A DNA stretch of 64,000 nucleotides from UBA6022 sp038319685. Lineage in GTDB: Bacteria; Patescibacteriota; Saccharimonadia; Saccharimonadales; Saccharimonadaceae. The notes beneath the pieces were generated by a model. That model did no database searches and was not told the DNA's origin. It saw only the letters and a list, made by a program, of their open reading frames with translations. The position numbers and the translations under genes are program-made. Positions 24,119 to 34,032 of the stretch are shown one piece after another (position 1 is the stretch's first letter; the number at the start of each line of letters is the position of its first letter). The stretch is from positions 1-64,000 of the forward strand of contig JBBQDN010000006.1 in NCBI GenBank assembly GCA_038319685.1. The letters are read 5' to 3'.

Positions 24119-25927
24119 TTAGTTTCTGAGCTGCGATGCGAACATCGTATAGTATGGACCGCGTGCGATAACCAGTTGTTGGTGCGTACCATGTTCAACA
24201 ATACGGCCATCCTGAAGCATATAGATAACATCGGCTTTTTCTATCGTCGTTAACCGATGGCTGATCGTCACAACAGTGCGTGATCGATCATCGAACAAGT
24301 GTTTAAAAATACGTGATTCGGCGAGTGCATCGATAGCCGACGTTGGTTCATCTAAGATAATCATTGGGCTATCACGATAAAAATTACGCGCTAGTGCCAG
24401 CCGCTGCCACTGACCGCCCGATAGGTCTATGCCGTTATTTCCTTCGTCATCTTCCATCCATGTGTTTACATAGCTATCAAGTCCTTTAGGGAGCTTCTCG
24501 AGAAAGTTTCTTGCTTCAGCACGATCAATGGCATCATTTAACCGTTTTGTGTCAATTGGCCCATTGACATCACCGTAGTAAATATTCTCCTTTGCAGTTG
24601 CAAACCCATATGATAAGAAATCTTGTTGTAGTACGCCAAGTTGACGATGCCATGCATCAATCGTGATAGACTCAAGATTCGCATCGTCAAGTAGTACCGC
24701 CCCTTTCGTTGGCGCATAGAGACCAACAAGGATTTTAATGAGAGTCGACTTGCCTGCGCCATTTTCACCAACAATAGCAATATGCTGACCCTTTTTAATA
24801 GTCAGTGAGATACCACGAAGCACATCCGTTTTAGCATGAGGATAGCGAAACGTAATATTACGTAACTCGATTTTCTGTGGTAAACGACTGAGCATATCCT
24901 GGCCACCTGTTCGTATAGGGAGCGACATAAATTCTTGATAATCAAATAGATTTGCCAAATCTTCATCAATCGAAGCAATCTGTGAAACAAACCCACTTGC
25001 GCCTCCAAGTGCCCGTGATACTACTTGTTGTACATAGAGAAACTGACCTATTGGTTGCTGACGGGCAATGATCTGACTAACAACCCACAGAAGCGCTGCT
25101 ACTTCGGCGGCGGCCTCAAGCACGTCAGCACTAAGCCGCTTTACTATGTATTGCCGCTCAAAATCAATGCGTTTTCGTTCGTCTTTATCGCGCAAGTTCA
25201 TGCGAAGATCAAGTAGGTAGCGCACTACACCGTATAAGCGAAGTTCGGCGATATATCGCGGCTGCAGAAGATTCCATTCAATCATTCCTTTTGCACGCCT
25301 AGTTTCAACGTTCTCATTCCAGTGTGCAACCTGAGCACGAGATAATTTAAACTGAATATATATACCTGGTATAACGGCGGCAATAACAATAATTCCAAGC
25401 CACCAGCTCACAAACACAAGCGCAAGAAGAGCAGCTATCATGGTAATGAACTGGGTTACGACTCCTGCCAGTCGATCGAATACATAGGGAAAGAATCGGG
25501 CAAATTGCGATGCCTGATCATACAAATCAGCAGTTTTTTTATCATCATATCGCCAGAAGTCTAACGCAAGGAAATGTTCATACATGCGGTCACTCATTGC
25601 GGCGTCAACCCTGTAGCGCATTAACTGATTGACGTATTGTTCAGTACTCTTCCAGATAGTCATCACAATACCGAGCGTCGCGGTGATGATAACGTACCCC
25701 ATTGCCAACCCACCAGCTTGAGGACTACCCGCATAGGCACTTGCTAGCGCGGTTGTCGTAAGTGCTGCATAATAAGTCGTCACGATCGGGAGAACGGCAG
25801 TAATAATCGATCCCGCCAGTTGCATAATGACCGCGAGTGGTGCTGCCGTATAGGTCAATTTGGCAACACGAGCAATCGCAAACATATATTGTTTGGTTGT
25901 TAATTTTCGTTTATCTTTTTTTGCCAT
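24119..25927 (-). CDS. ABC exporter half-transporter (membrane domain fused to ATPase)
   Basis: The product is about 602 residues. The membrane domain (~1-320) has several helices, and the ATPase domain (~345-600) has GENGAGKSTLIKIL (Walker A), IDLSGGQWQRLALARNF (signature), MIILDEPTSAIDA (Walker B) and ISHRL (H-loop). The ATG at 25927 lies 8 bases after TATAAT; a GTG one codon earlier is possible. The substrate is unknown. It is the first of three ABC exporters within 7 kb, around a GH26 mannanase. Confidence 0.9.
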   Translation of the reverse strand: MAKKDKRKLTTKQYMFAIARVAKLTYTAAPLAVIMQLAGSIITAVLPIVTTYYAALTTTALASAYAGSPQAGGLAMGYVIITATLGIVMTIWKSTEQYVNQLMRYRVDAAMSDRMYEHFLALDFWRYDDKKTADLYDQASQFARFFPYVFDRLAGVVTQFITMIAALLALVFVSWWLGIIVIAAVIPGIYIQFKLSRAQVAHWNENVETRRAKGMIEWNLLQPRYIAELRLYGVVRYLLDLRMNLRDKDERKRIDFERQYIVKRLSADVLEAAAEVAALLWVVSQIIARQQPIGQFLYVQQVVSRALGGASGFVSQIASIDEDLANLFDYQEFMSLPIRTGGQDMLSRLPQKIELRNITFRYPHAKTDVLRGISLTIKKGQHIAIVGENGAGKSTLIKILVGLYAPTKGAVLLDDANLESITIDAWHRQLGVLQQDFLSYGFATAKENIYYGDVNGPIDTKRLNDAIDRAEARNFLEKLPKGLDSYVNTWMEDDEGNNGIDLSGGQWQRLALARNFYRDSPMIILDEPTSAIDALAESRIFKHLFDDRSRTVVTISHRLTTIEKADVIYMLQDGRIVEHGTHQQLVIARGPYYTMFASQLRN

Positions 25928-25964
25928 CACTCACCATTATACGCAACCCGACAAAATTTAGGCG

Positions 25965-27059
25965 TTAAAAACTGCCCATGCGCCAATTTGGTAATTCGTC
26001 TCGTGTAATAACCGATGTTAAATTATAAACGTTGTTAGTATAACTAGCGGTATTTTTAGTCCCAAGCATATCGTGAATACCGTCACTATCAGACCATGTC
26101 ACAAAATAAAGCCAGCTGTAGTTATTGCCGCTTGCGTGCATCAACGCCGGGTCCGGGATAGGACCACACTCCGATACGGCCAAAAGGTGTTTACTCCCAA
26201 TACTATTCATTGCGTTATACAATGTTGACAGTGGGTTATGGTCAGCTGCAGTCGAGTCATATGAATCAACGCCCCCAATATCAACATAGTTGTCGCCTGG
26301 GTACCATGCGGCGAAATTATTACTCGGATACCAGTTAGCACTCCATGTCCAAATAAGGTTATGAAGCCCATGATAAATTGTCAGACGTGTATAAAGTAAC
26401 TGCCATAGTTGTTTAAACGCTGTTGCGCCGTCCGCTCCCCACCAAAAATAGCCGTTATTTGCTTCGTGAATCGGGCGCCATAACACCACCACGCCAGCAT
26501 CACGCAAAATTTTGAGCTGGACTGCAATTGCATCAATATCACGGTAGAGTAACTCTAGCCCACCACCTGATGATGTGTCCGCCATTGCACTTGCCGGACG
26601 AAAGTTTGTTGCATTTGCGTTCGTCCATTCCCACCAGTTAGCCGATGTTCCATTTGGTGCGTTCCAGTGCCAACAAAATGTCACGATCCCGCCATTACTC
26701 CCACCGAGCGCTGGGTAGGATGTTCCACTATATGTGTTCGTTCGCCACCAATCGAGCGCACGCTGCGTGTCAACTCCCGAGTCACCGTGTTCAACCCGAC
26801 TTGGCGTGTATTTCATAAAATCAAACCCCCCAATAGCAGGTAGTTTTCCTGTATTTTGACGAAGCCATTCCATGTTTTGTTCCGAGAGTAATCCTTCGGT
26901 CGTATAGTCAACTTGCTGACCCGCCAAAATCTTGTCGGTCGTTTTTAGTGTTTTTAAGTAAGTGTACAAATTAATCGTCATCTGAGTAGCTGTGCTATCA
27001 CTGAGTCCTGACGGCTGCTGCCAACTAACGCTCATCGCTCGTCGTGCAAAACGACTCAT
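25965..27059 (-). CDS. Glycoside hydrolase family 26 protein, probable endo-beta-mannanase
   Basis: This 364-residue protein follows GH26 order: AGQQVDYTTEG, PAIGGFDFMKYTPSRV, FCWHWNAPNG, the acid/base segment LWRPIHEANNGYFWWG (Glu near residue 200), LIWTWSANWYP and the nucleophile segment LAVSECGPIPD (Glu near residue 297). Family members cleave beta-1,4-mannans. The N-terminus MSRFARRAMSVSW lacks a hydrophobic signal core, so normal Sec export is not predicted. The start overlaps the upstream 78-residue frame as ATGA. It lies between ABC exporters, which might export it or its products. Confidence 0.85.
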   Translation of the reverse strand: MSRFARRAMSVSWQQPSGLSDSTATQMTINLYTYLKTLKTTDKILAGQQVDYTTEGLLSEQNMEWLRQNTGKLPAIGGFDFMKYTPSRVEHGDSGVDTQRALDWWRTNTYSGTSYPALGGSNGGIVTFCWHWNAPNGTSANWWEWTNANATNFRPASAMADTSSGGGLELLYRDIDAIAVQLKILRDAGVVVLWRPIHEANNGYFWWGADGATAFKQLWQLLYTRLTIYHGLHNLIWTWSANWYPSNNFAAWYPGDNYVDIGGVDSYDSTAADHNPLSTLYNAMNSIGSKHLLAVSECGPIPDPALMHASGNNYSWLYFVTWSDSDGIHDMLGTKNTASYTNNVYNLTSVITRDELPNWRMGSF

Positions 27060-27292
27060 GATTGATCCGATACCATTTTTATATATTTTTCACATTTAAC
27101 ATAGCGATAATTTATCCAAATATCAGAAACTGCTCCCGCGAGTGTTTCATTAAAAATATAGTCAATCATTTTTGTTATTATGGCGACAATCGCACTTCCG
27201 CGTAGTATTCCATACACATATTCCTGGCCTATCAAATCATACGTAAAAAGCATTTTGTCGTGAATATTTTTATTTAATATAAGTGTGAACAT
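27056..27292 (-). CDS. Small protein coupled to the GH26 gene (78 aa, uncertain)
   Basis: A 78-codon frame begins nine bases after a perfect TATAAT on the minus strand and ends by overlapping the GH26 ATG (ATGA). The GH26 gene has no close promoter or ribosome-binding site of its own, so transcription and perhaps translation come through this frame. The peptide (MFTLILNKNIHDKMLF...) has a moderately hydrophobic middle (GSAIVAIITKMIDYIF) and no known motif. It may be a real small protein or only a translated leader. Confidence 0.4.
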   Translation of the reverse strand: MFTLILNKNIHDKMLFTYDLIGQEYVYGILRGSAIVAIITKMIDYIFNETLAGAVSDIWINYRYVKCEKYIKMVSDQS

Positions 27293-27329
27293 GTCGTTTT
27301 TATTATACCACCGACTTTCAGCTTATTCG

Positions 27330-29120
27330 TTAGTCAACAATAAAGCCATCTTTTTGACGATTCCATAGATCGGCATAAATGCCGTTCATAGCAATAAGCG
27401 CATCGTGAGTTCCTTGCTCGGCTAAATGCCCATTATCGAGAACGACAATTTTATCGAGATGTTTTAATGTTGACAGACGGTGTGCAATAACAATCGTCGT
27501 ACGATTTTTCATGAGTTCATGGAGAGCTTTTTGGATCGCCTGTTCACTCACACTATCGAGCGCACTCGTGGCCTCGTCAAGCAAAAGGAGTGGTGCATTT
27601 TGCAAAATCGCACGTGCAATAGCAATACGTTGGCGCTGACCACCAGACAGTTTCACACCCCGCTCACCTATCACTGTTTCGATACCCTTTGGTAAACGTT
27701 GAACAAAGTCGTAAGCCTGTGCTTGTTCTAGCGCAGTTTTTATTTCGTTATCGGTTGCAGATGGCCTAGCATATTGAACATTTTCTTTCACTGTACGATT
27801 AAATAAATTTGTATCTTGGGGCACGAATGAACTGACCGCACGAATAAATGATGGGTCATTATCGACTGTTTGCTCGCCATTAATAAGTATCGATCCACCA
27901 GTTGGTTCATAAAAACCAAGAAATAAACCGATGAGAGTTGATTTACCTGCGCCACTATGGCCGACGACGCCGACACGTTCACCAGCTGCAATTTTTAAAT
28001 TAAGTGATTTGAGAACTTTCAGATTAAGCTGTTCAGGATAGGCAAAACTTAAATCCTGTAGTTCAAGCGAGACTTTGTTTGGTAAGGTCATATTCTTTTT
28101 CGCTGGGATCTGGCGTTCATTTTCACCACTTAAACCATCAAGTGCATTTTGAATGGTTCCAAAATTCCTATAGTAACTGTCGAGCGCCCATGCTAACTGC
28201 CACAAACTCGAACTAGCATCTCCAAAATACGCAATGAAAAGAACGATACCACCAAGCTGTACAGTGCCATTGCCATAGAGACTGACAACTAAAATCAGTG
28301 CAATCACACTCGCCAATGCAGCACTCTGACCTTTGACGATATTAGTTATCATATTTTGCCACCATGATGCACGCCAATGATGAATAATTTTTTGTTGTTG
28401 CGCCATGAGCATTGTGCGTTCACGACCCTGTGCACCGAATACACGTACGCTCAAATGATTGCTGATCGAATCAACCACTAGTCCTGATGTTTTACTCGTT
28501 TCATCACTTTGAAATCCTACTAGTTGGCTAAATCGTTTACCACGATACACGTTATAGCTAAATAGCAGTACAAGCCAGACGATAAACAATACTGCGAGCG
28601 ACCAGTGCGCCATAAACAAAAATATAGCTGAAATAATCAGTCCGATAACACGGCCCCAGACGGTCCATATAGTAGTATCAATAAATTCATTTGTCGTTGC
28701 GGTTGTTTGATTTATCCAATGGCCAATACGTCCACTGTTCGAATCAACAAAAAACGAATGGGGTTTTTTGAGTGTTGCGCTAAATAGATTCGTTCTGACA
28801 CTTTCGATCATTTGTGGTTTGAAGGAAATCATAACAATCTCTCCTAGTCGCCAAAAACCTTCATCAAAAATACGGAGCAACGCATAGCCACCAACAAGGA
28901 GCCATACTGTTGCATCAATCGAATGCGTTATTGTTAGATGATTAATAATCTCAGCAATAATTACTGGTGACGCTGTCCATGCCAGTGTTCCTAGAAAAGT
29001 GAGAGTAAAAAAGATGGCTGACTTCTTTGTATAAGGTCGTACCATATGAAATAACAGCTCACGGGTCGAGCGCGGGATAAATGCTTCGTCGATGGAATGG
29101 AGTGTCTTTTTTGTTGACAT
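27330..29120 (-). CDS. ABC exporter half-transporter
   Basis: The product is 596 residues from the ATG at 29120 (MSTKKTLHSIDEAFIPR), which has TATACT 8 bases upstream; an in-frame start at 29144 lies upstream of this box and is unlikely. The membrane domain spans about residues 25-310. The ATPase has GHSGAGKSTLIGLFLG (Walker A), VKLSGGQRQRIAIARAI (signature), LLLLDEATSALD (Walker B) and IAHRL. It resembles the exporter at 51777 down to the C-terminus (GIYADLWNRQ...GFI). The substrate is unknown. Confidence 0.9.
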   Translation of the reverse strand: MSTKKTLHSIDEAFIPRSTRELLFHMVRPYTKKSAIFFTLTFLGTLAWTASPVIIAEIINHLTITHSIDATVWLLVGGYALLRIFDEGFWRLGEIVMISFKPQMIESVRTNLFSATLKKPHSFFVDSNSGRIGHWINQTTATTNEFIDTTIWTVWGRVIGLIISAIFLFMAHWSLAVLFIVWLVLLFSYNVYRGKRFSQLVGFQSDETSKTSGLVVDSISNHLSVRVFGAQGRERTMLMAQQQKIIHHWRASWWQNMITNIVKGQSAALASVIALILVVSLYGNGTVQLGGIVLFIAYFGDASSSLWQLAWALDSYYRNFGTIQNALDGLSGENERQIPAKKNMTLPNKVSLELQDLSFAYPEQLNLKVLKSLNLKIAAGERVGVVGHSGAGKSTLIGLFLGFYEPTGGSILINGEQTVDNDPSFIRAVSSFVPQDTNLFNRTVKENVQYARPSATDNEIKTALEQAQAYDFVQRLPKGIETVIGERGVKLSGGQRQRIAIARAILQNAPLLLLDEATSALDSVSEQAIQKALHELMKNRTTIVIAHRLSTLKHLDKIVVLDNGHLAEQGTHDALIAMNGIYADLWNRQKDGFIVD

Positions 29121-29198
29121 ACTAAAATAGTATAGCGTAGTCAACTCAAACTAACGAATAGAAATAGGCTTGAATTCTGTGTGACTGTTTTTAACCCA

Positions 29199-30770
29199 CT
29201 AATGAGTGGGTCGTAATGTATGATCTTTCATTTCATATCGAATATCACAGAGTTCTCGAATGACAGGACGATGTGTCACGACAAGAATTGCTTTTGTTTT
29301 CAGGTGCTGTTTAAGAAATGTGACGACGACGTGTTCGGTATGTTCATCAAGATGCGAGGTTGGTTCATCGAGTATGTAGAGTGATCGATCCATAAGAACA
29401 CTGCGTAAAATATTAATACGCTGCCGTTGACCAGCCGACATCGTGACGCCTTTTTCACCGACGATACTATCGAGCCCATCGTCAAGGCTCGCGAGCCAAT
29501 CATCAAGTTCGAGTTGTCGCAAATGCTCATATAGTTTCTCGTCACTCAAACGTTCACCTAAACATAGGTTATCACGAACCGATAAATGAAAAAGTTCTGC
29601 TTCCTGAGTGATAATTGCGATTTCGTTTGAAAAAAATGTCGACGGCACATGTTGATAATCGACTCCATCGACAGTACGTTCACCACCAGATATTGCGGCT
29701 GCATTCGTCACTATACCAAGTAGTGTTGATTTACCTTGGCCAGATTTTTCCTCAATACATATTTTGTCATGACGAGCTATCGCCAGTTCTGGTATTTGAA
29801 TTGTATCTTTGCTACCTGTATGAGTGTACGCGATATCGCGAAGAGTGATTGATTTCCAGTCAGCTTTTTTGCCGCTGCGAGGTGATAGTGTCGTATCTAA
29901 ATTCACCATACTCTCAAGCTCTTCGATATAAGCGTTTACTTCCATAAATAATTTAATATTTTCTGACAAGCTTTCGATCAAACCCCGTATTGTTCCGTAG
30001 GCAGACATAAATAAAATCAATATACCAATTCCCCCAATTCCTTGTTGGATTTGCCACACTAAATAACAAATGGTCGATATGTACGCAGCACCGAATAATG
30101 CGTGCAGTATAAACCAACGACGTGCATGATAGCGCTGTACGGCGTCGATCTGCGTATCATTAGTCTGGCTCTTCACACCGAGTACTGTATTAGCGTATGG
30201 CTGGACCGCTAATTGTGAAATGGTTGATATATTGGCCATAAAATCAGCATACGCTCCTAACATTGATGCTCGTCCACGATTTTTTGCTGCAATCAGTGGA
30301 ATCATTTTACGCGCTGAAAAAACACTGGCAATCAGGAATACAGTCATCAGTATGATATTGAATAGTGCCAAACCGAATGATTCACGGGCAATATAACTAA
30401 GGAAAAGTACCATGACAAATAGCCCGGGAACAATCGCCCAAAAAATCGAAAACAACACATCAAGCAAGCTATCACTAATCTTGTTGACGAGTGACTGAAC
30501 GTAGCCTGAATGTTTTTGTCGCAGAACATGGAGCGAAAGGTACGATAGTTGCCTGAAATATTTTAATCGTATATGGTTTGCAAACTTCCCTGCCAGTGCC
30601 TCACCCTGATTACGGACAATATAGGCAAACACAAGCCCTAATACATAAAGCACCGCAACAGTGACAATGGTCGTCACGGCTGATTGTGCTGAAATCGTGC
30701 TATCAGCAAATTGTGCTAATGTCACAGGTATATAAAAAACAATAACACCATTCAAAAACAATAACACCAT
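29199..30770 (-). CDS. ABC exporter half-transporter, N-terminus disrupted by a 19-bp duplication
   Basis: As it stands the frame starts at an ATG created by a tandem duplication and encodes 523 residues. The ATPase has EKSGQGKSTLLGIVTN (Walker A, with Gln), VTMSAGQRQRINILRSV (signature with Ala in place of the first Gly), LYILDEPTSHLD and VTHRP. With one repeat unit removed, the frame runs to a GTG at 30852 that has a -10-like TACTAT 7 bases upstream. It then gains the expected N-terminus (VIRFIFHHLDQYKKMFVLVT) and the full first membrane helix, 544 residues in all. The gene is either recently damaged, phase-variable, or affected by a sequencing error. Confidence 0.8.
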   Translation of the reverse strand: MVLLFLNGVIVFYIPVTLAQFADSTISAQSAVTTIVTVAVLYVLGLVFAYIVRNQGEALAGKFANHIRLKYFRQLSYLSLHVLRQKHSGYVQSLVNKISDSLLDVLFSIFWAIVPGLFVMVLFLSYIARESFGLALFNIILMTVFLIASVFSARKMIPLIAAKNRGRASMLGAYADFMANISTISQLAVQPYANTVLGVKSQTNDTQIDAVQRYHARRWFILHALFGAAYISTICYLVWQIQQGIGGIGILILFMSAYGTIRGLIESLSENIKLFMEVNAYIEELESMVNLDTTLSPRSGKKADWKSITLRDIAYTHTGSKDTIQIPELAIARHDKICIEEKSGQGKSTLLGIVTNAAAISGGERTVDGVDYQHVPSTFFSNEIAIITQEAELFHLSVRDNLCLGERLSDEKLYEHLRQLELDDWLASLDDGLDSIVGEKGVTMSAGQRQRINILRSVLMDRSLYILDEPTSHLDEHTEHVVVTFLKQHLKTKAILVVTHRPVIRELCDIRYEMKDHTLRPTH

Positions 30771-30776
30771 TCAAAA
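30739..30776. repeat. 19-bp tandem duplication (two exact units)
   Basis: The units 30739-30757 and 30758-30776 are identical. Because 19 is not a multiple of three, the duplication shifts the reading frame of the ABC exporter on the minus strand and places an in-frame TGA directly before the new ATG. Confidence 0.9.
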
Positions 30777-30894
30777 TACTGGCAATAGTGACCAATACAA
30801 ACATTTTTTTGTATTGGTCGAGGTGATGGAAAATAAATCGAATAACTTTCACTCTGTCTATAGTACCATTGAAATTTTAAACTTACCCAGGTTA

Positions 30895-32919
30895 TTAGTT
30901 TGCGTGCAACATTTGGGTCAACTGTTGTTCGGTGAGTATTGTCGTTCCATACATTTGAGCCTTTTTTACCTTGCTCGAGCCCACCTTGCCACCCGCAACA
31001 AGATACGTCGTATCTTTGGCGATTGCTGTTTGAAATGTGCCACCAAGCGCGCGGATTTGATCAGCCGCATCATCGCGACTCATGGTTTCAAGTGTACCGG
31101 TAATCACAAAGTTCCTTCCAAGTAGCTTTCCTGTCTTTTTTACGAAATACGGCACAACACCAAGTGATATAAACTTCGCAAGTAGTATTTCGTTATCCTC
31201 ATCGGCAAACCACGCTACGATTGATTCAGCCACAACCTTACCTATGCCGTCAACGGCTTCTAATTGATCAATGGTCGTATGTGCGAGCGTGTCAATCGAT
31301 TCGAATTGATTTGCCAGGTCAATCGCCGTTTGCATGCCAACATGACGGATACCGAGGCCCAAGATAAACTTTTCGAGTGGTGGTTGTTTTTTACTCGCAA
31401 CTGCATCAACGAGTTTTCGGGCTGATATATCAGCAAAGCGATCGAGTTTCAGGAGATCATCGACAGTCAGTTTATAGATATCAGCGATGTCAGTCACGAG
31501 GCCTGCGTCGACAAGCGCAACAACATTTTTCTCGCCTAATGTGTCAATGTCGAGTGCACTTTTACTCGCATAGTACTCAACCGAACGTTTTAGCATCAAA
31601 TCACCACTTGCACCTTTCACACGGTAGACGACATCCGTCCCGACACGTTCAAATTCAAGTTCAGGATACTGTTCATGTAGTGCAATAACATACTCAAATG
31701 GTTTAGCATTTTTGGGACGAAGTTCCATGACGACGCTTTCGACCTGTGGAATAATATCACCTGCTTTAAAAATAACAACGGTATCACCAATTCGAATATC
31801 CTTTCGGGCAATTTCATCGGCATTATGAAGGCTCGCATGCTGGACGGTTGTGCCTGCAACGACAACAGGATCAAATACTGCGACTGGTGTTGCTGCACCG
31901 GTTCGTCCAATACTAATGACGATATCTTTGACGATCGTCGTGGCTTGTTCGGCAGCATATTTATACGCAACAGCAGCACGTGGTTGTTTGCCAACAATCC
32001 CCAGTTCTGCAAACTGAGCACGATCGTTTATCTTGACAACCAGACCATCGGTATTAAACGGCAAGTCACCACGCATATCACCAACCTGGTCAATAAACTT
32101 CATTACGTCCGTAACATTCGAAAACACACTCGCTTGGTGATTTCTGGATAGACCAAGCGCTGAAATTGCTTCGTACGCAACCATGTTAGTCGGTACATCA
32201 GACGGTTCAGTACGGAGTATATCGTATGCCCGAAAATGAAGTGGTCGCCCAGCAACAAGTTTTGGATCTAATTGACGGATTGTCCCAGCAGCTAAATTAC
32301 GTGGATTGGCAAATAATGGTTCGCCTGCTTCTAATCGAATATGGTTGAGCGCATCGAAATCTTTTTTTAGCATAACAATTTCACCACGGATTTCGGTTCG
32401 TCCTGATAAAAACTTTTCGTATCCTGTTTCCAGGCGTAGACGGAGCGGTATATTTTTGATCGTCCGAACATTTTCCGTGACGTCTTCACCAACAAAACTA
32501 TCGCCCCTCGTGACTGCTTGAATCAACTCACCGTCTTGATAGATTAACGCACAGGCCAGTCCGTCCATTTTAATATCGGCAAAAAACTCATGAGTTCGAC
32601 CAGGTAGTAGTTTTTCCATACGGACCACCCACGCTTCAACTTCTGCTCGATCAAATACATCATTCAGGCTCAACATACGCGAACGGTGAGGTACTTTTTG
32701 GAACCCTCCGAGTAATTCTCCGCCGACGCGCTGAGTCGGGCTATCACGTGTGATGAGTTCAGGATGTGCTGTCTCAATTTTTTTTAATTCTCCAAATAAA
32801 CTATCATATACAGCATCTGTTACCGATGGTACATCGAGGACGTGATAGTAATAGCTGTATCTTGCTAGTAGGTCACGTAATTCGTTGACGCGTTTGCTAG
32901 GCTGGGCTTGCATCGTCAT
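30895..32919 (-). CDS. ligA: NAD-dependent DNA ligase lacking the zinc-finger cysteines
   Basis: This 674-residue LigA has an N-terminal Ia domain (RYSYYYHVLDVPSVTDAVYD), adenylation motif FADIKMDGLACAL with the active lysine near residue 116, an OB fold, helix-hairpin-helix repeats (LGIRHVGMQTAIDLA; VDGIGKVVAESIV) and a C-terminal BRCT domain (GRNFVITGTLETMSRDDA). The four cysteines that normally bind zinc between the OB fold and the HhH domain are absent. The only cysteine in the protein is in LACAL. It seals nicks in replication and repair. It overlaps the upstream membrane-protein gene by 23 bases. Confidence 0.95.
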   Translation of the reverse strand: MTMQAQPSKRVNELRDLLARYSYYYHVLDVPSVTDAVYDSLFGELKKIETAHPELITRDSPTQRVGGELLGGFQKVPHRSRMLSLNDVFDRAEVEAWVVRMEKLLPGRTHEFFADIKMDGLACALIYQDGELIQAVTRGDSFVGEDVTENVRTIKNIPLRLRLETGYEKFLSGRTEIRGEIVMLKKDFDALNHIRLEAGEPLFANPRNLAAGTIRQLDPKLVAGRPLHFRAYDILRTEPSDVPTNMVAYEAISALGLSRNHQASVFSNVTDVMKFIDQVGDMRGDLPFNTDGLVVKINDRAQFAELGIVGKQPRAAVAYKYAAEQATTIVKDIVISIGRTGAATPVAVFDPVVVAGTTVQHASLHNADEIARKDIRIGDTVVIFKAGDIIPQVESVVMELRPKNAKPFEYVIALHEQYPELEFERVGTDVVYRVKGASGDLMLKRSVEYYASKSALDIDTLGEKNVVALVDAGLVTDIADIYKLTVDDLLKLDRFADISARKLVDAVASKKQPPLEKFILGLGIRHVGMQTAIDLANQFESIDTLAHTTIDQLEAVDGIGKVVAESIVAWFADEDNEILLAKFISLGVVPYFVKKTGKLLGRNFVITGTLETMSRDDAADQIRALGGTFQTAIAKDTTYLVAGGKVGSSKVKKAQMYGTTILTEQQLTQMLHAN

Positions 32920-34015
32920 CGACTATCTTTCTATAGAGTAAATATATGTAACTAGACGACCATACGACTGTGAGTGAGCTCATGATGAGAAGACCTACCG
33001 GAACAATCGGTACCCAGGATATGTTAGTCCAGACACTCTTAAGCCACGTGTCAATCAGGATAACAGGAATCATCACAACCACCCAGATGATAGCGACTAA
33101 AACAAACAGCCAAAGTAGCCGAAGGAGTATCCGCAGTCGACGGCCAACGACCATATCACCTGCTGTCCGCAGTGCTTGCATTGGGTACATCCCCGGCAGA
33201 GTCACGACAATCATCGCAATAAACGTACTCGTCACCCAGTAAAGAGAGAGAATCACTAACAAGGAAGCCACAATCCAAAACGCCATTGCTTCGACACCAT
33301 CAGTAATAAAGCCTGTTTGTGTCGCCGCCCAAAAACCAAGTGTGGCGATAGCTGCCGGGATAAGCTGCACCAAGAACATAAGACTGACTAAAAACGTCGA
33401 TATAATCGGAGCACCGGCATTATAAAGTCCATCGCGTAGTTTTGGTTTATGACCTGCTAATAGTGCACGTAGTAACCATATCGTGCTGAGCCATATAAGT
33501 AACGTCACGAGTGGGGCAAATATTTTTTGTGCATCAGTTGGTGTCTGATTAATACCACCTAAAATGCCCGTACCAAGTAATATACCTGCTTTACCAATCT
33601 CGCCCCAATTGCCTTGTAATATGTCTCCGCTTTGTTGTTTCAACACATCACCCAGCTGCGTATACGTGTCCTGCGATGCCAGGCCAACTAATGTTCCGCT
33701 GAGGACTGCATAAAGTATCGTGACCCACAAGAATAGTGTTTTATGTTGCCAAAGTATTTTTCTCACCTGGCCAGTAAAACTCCAGTATGACGGCAGCTGT
33801 AATGACCGCGCGTAATCGCGGCGTCGGGTTCGATGAAAACTACGGTGTGGACGTCGCAGTAATAATGCGGCCGTCCGACGACGCCAGGTTAGCTGTAATC
33901 GCATAAGTCTCTGTATACGAGTACGCCGCTCCGGTTCGGATACTTTTCTTTGTTTACTGTGTGTGACCTTGTTTTTAGGTTGTTTTTTTACGGGTTTTTT
34001 TATCGATGTCGGCAT
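32897..34015 (-). CDS. Polytopic membrane protein with a basic N-terminus
   Basis: This 372-residue protein begins with ~90 residues very rich in Lys and Arg (KKPVKKQPKNKVTHSKQRK...). About six hydrophobic segments follow. The TLPGMYPMQALRTAGDMVVG segment followed by further helices resembles DUF975-like or 'glycerophosphoryl diester phosphodiesterase membrane domain' proteins. The basic region would be cytoplasmic and could bind nucleic acid or lipid head groups. It lies in a run lemA-htpX-this gene-ligA, with 17 bases to htpX. The function is unknown. Confidence 0.75.
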   Translation of the reverse strand: MPTSIKKPVKKQPKNKVTHSKQRKVSEPERRTRIQRLMRLQLTWRRRTAALLLRRPHRSFHRTRRRDYARSLQLPSYWSFTGQVRKILWQHKTLFLWVTILYAVLSGTLVGLASQDTYTQLGDVLKQQSGDILQGNWGEIGKAGILLGTGILGGINQTPTDAQKIFAPLVTLLIWLSTIWLLRALLAGHKPKLRDGLYNAGAPIISTFLVSLMFLVQLIPAAIATLGFWAATQTGFITDGVEAMAFWIVASLLVILSLYWVTSTFIAMIVVTLPGMYPMQALRTAGDMVVGRRLRILLRLLWLFVLVAIIWVVVMIPVILIDTWLKSVWTNISWVPIVPVGLLIMSSLTVVWSSSYIYLLYRKIVDDDASPA

Positions 34016-34032
34016 GACGGAACTCGGCTTTC

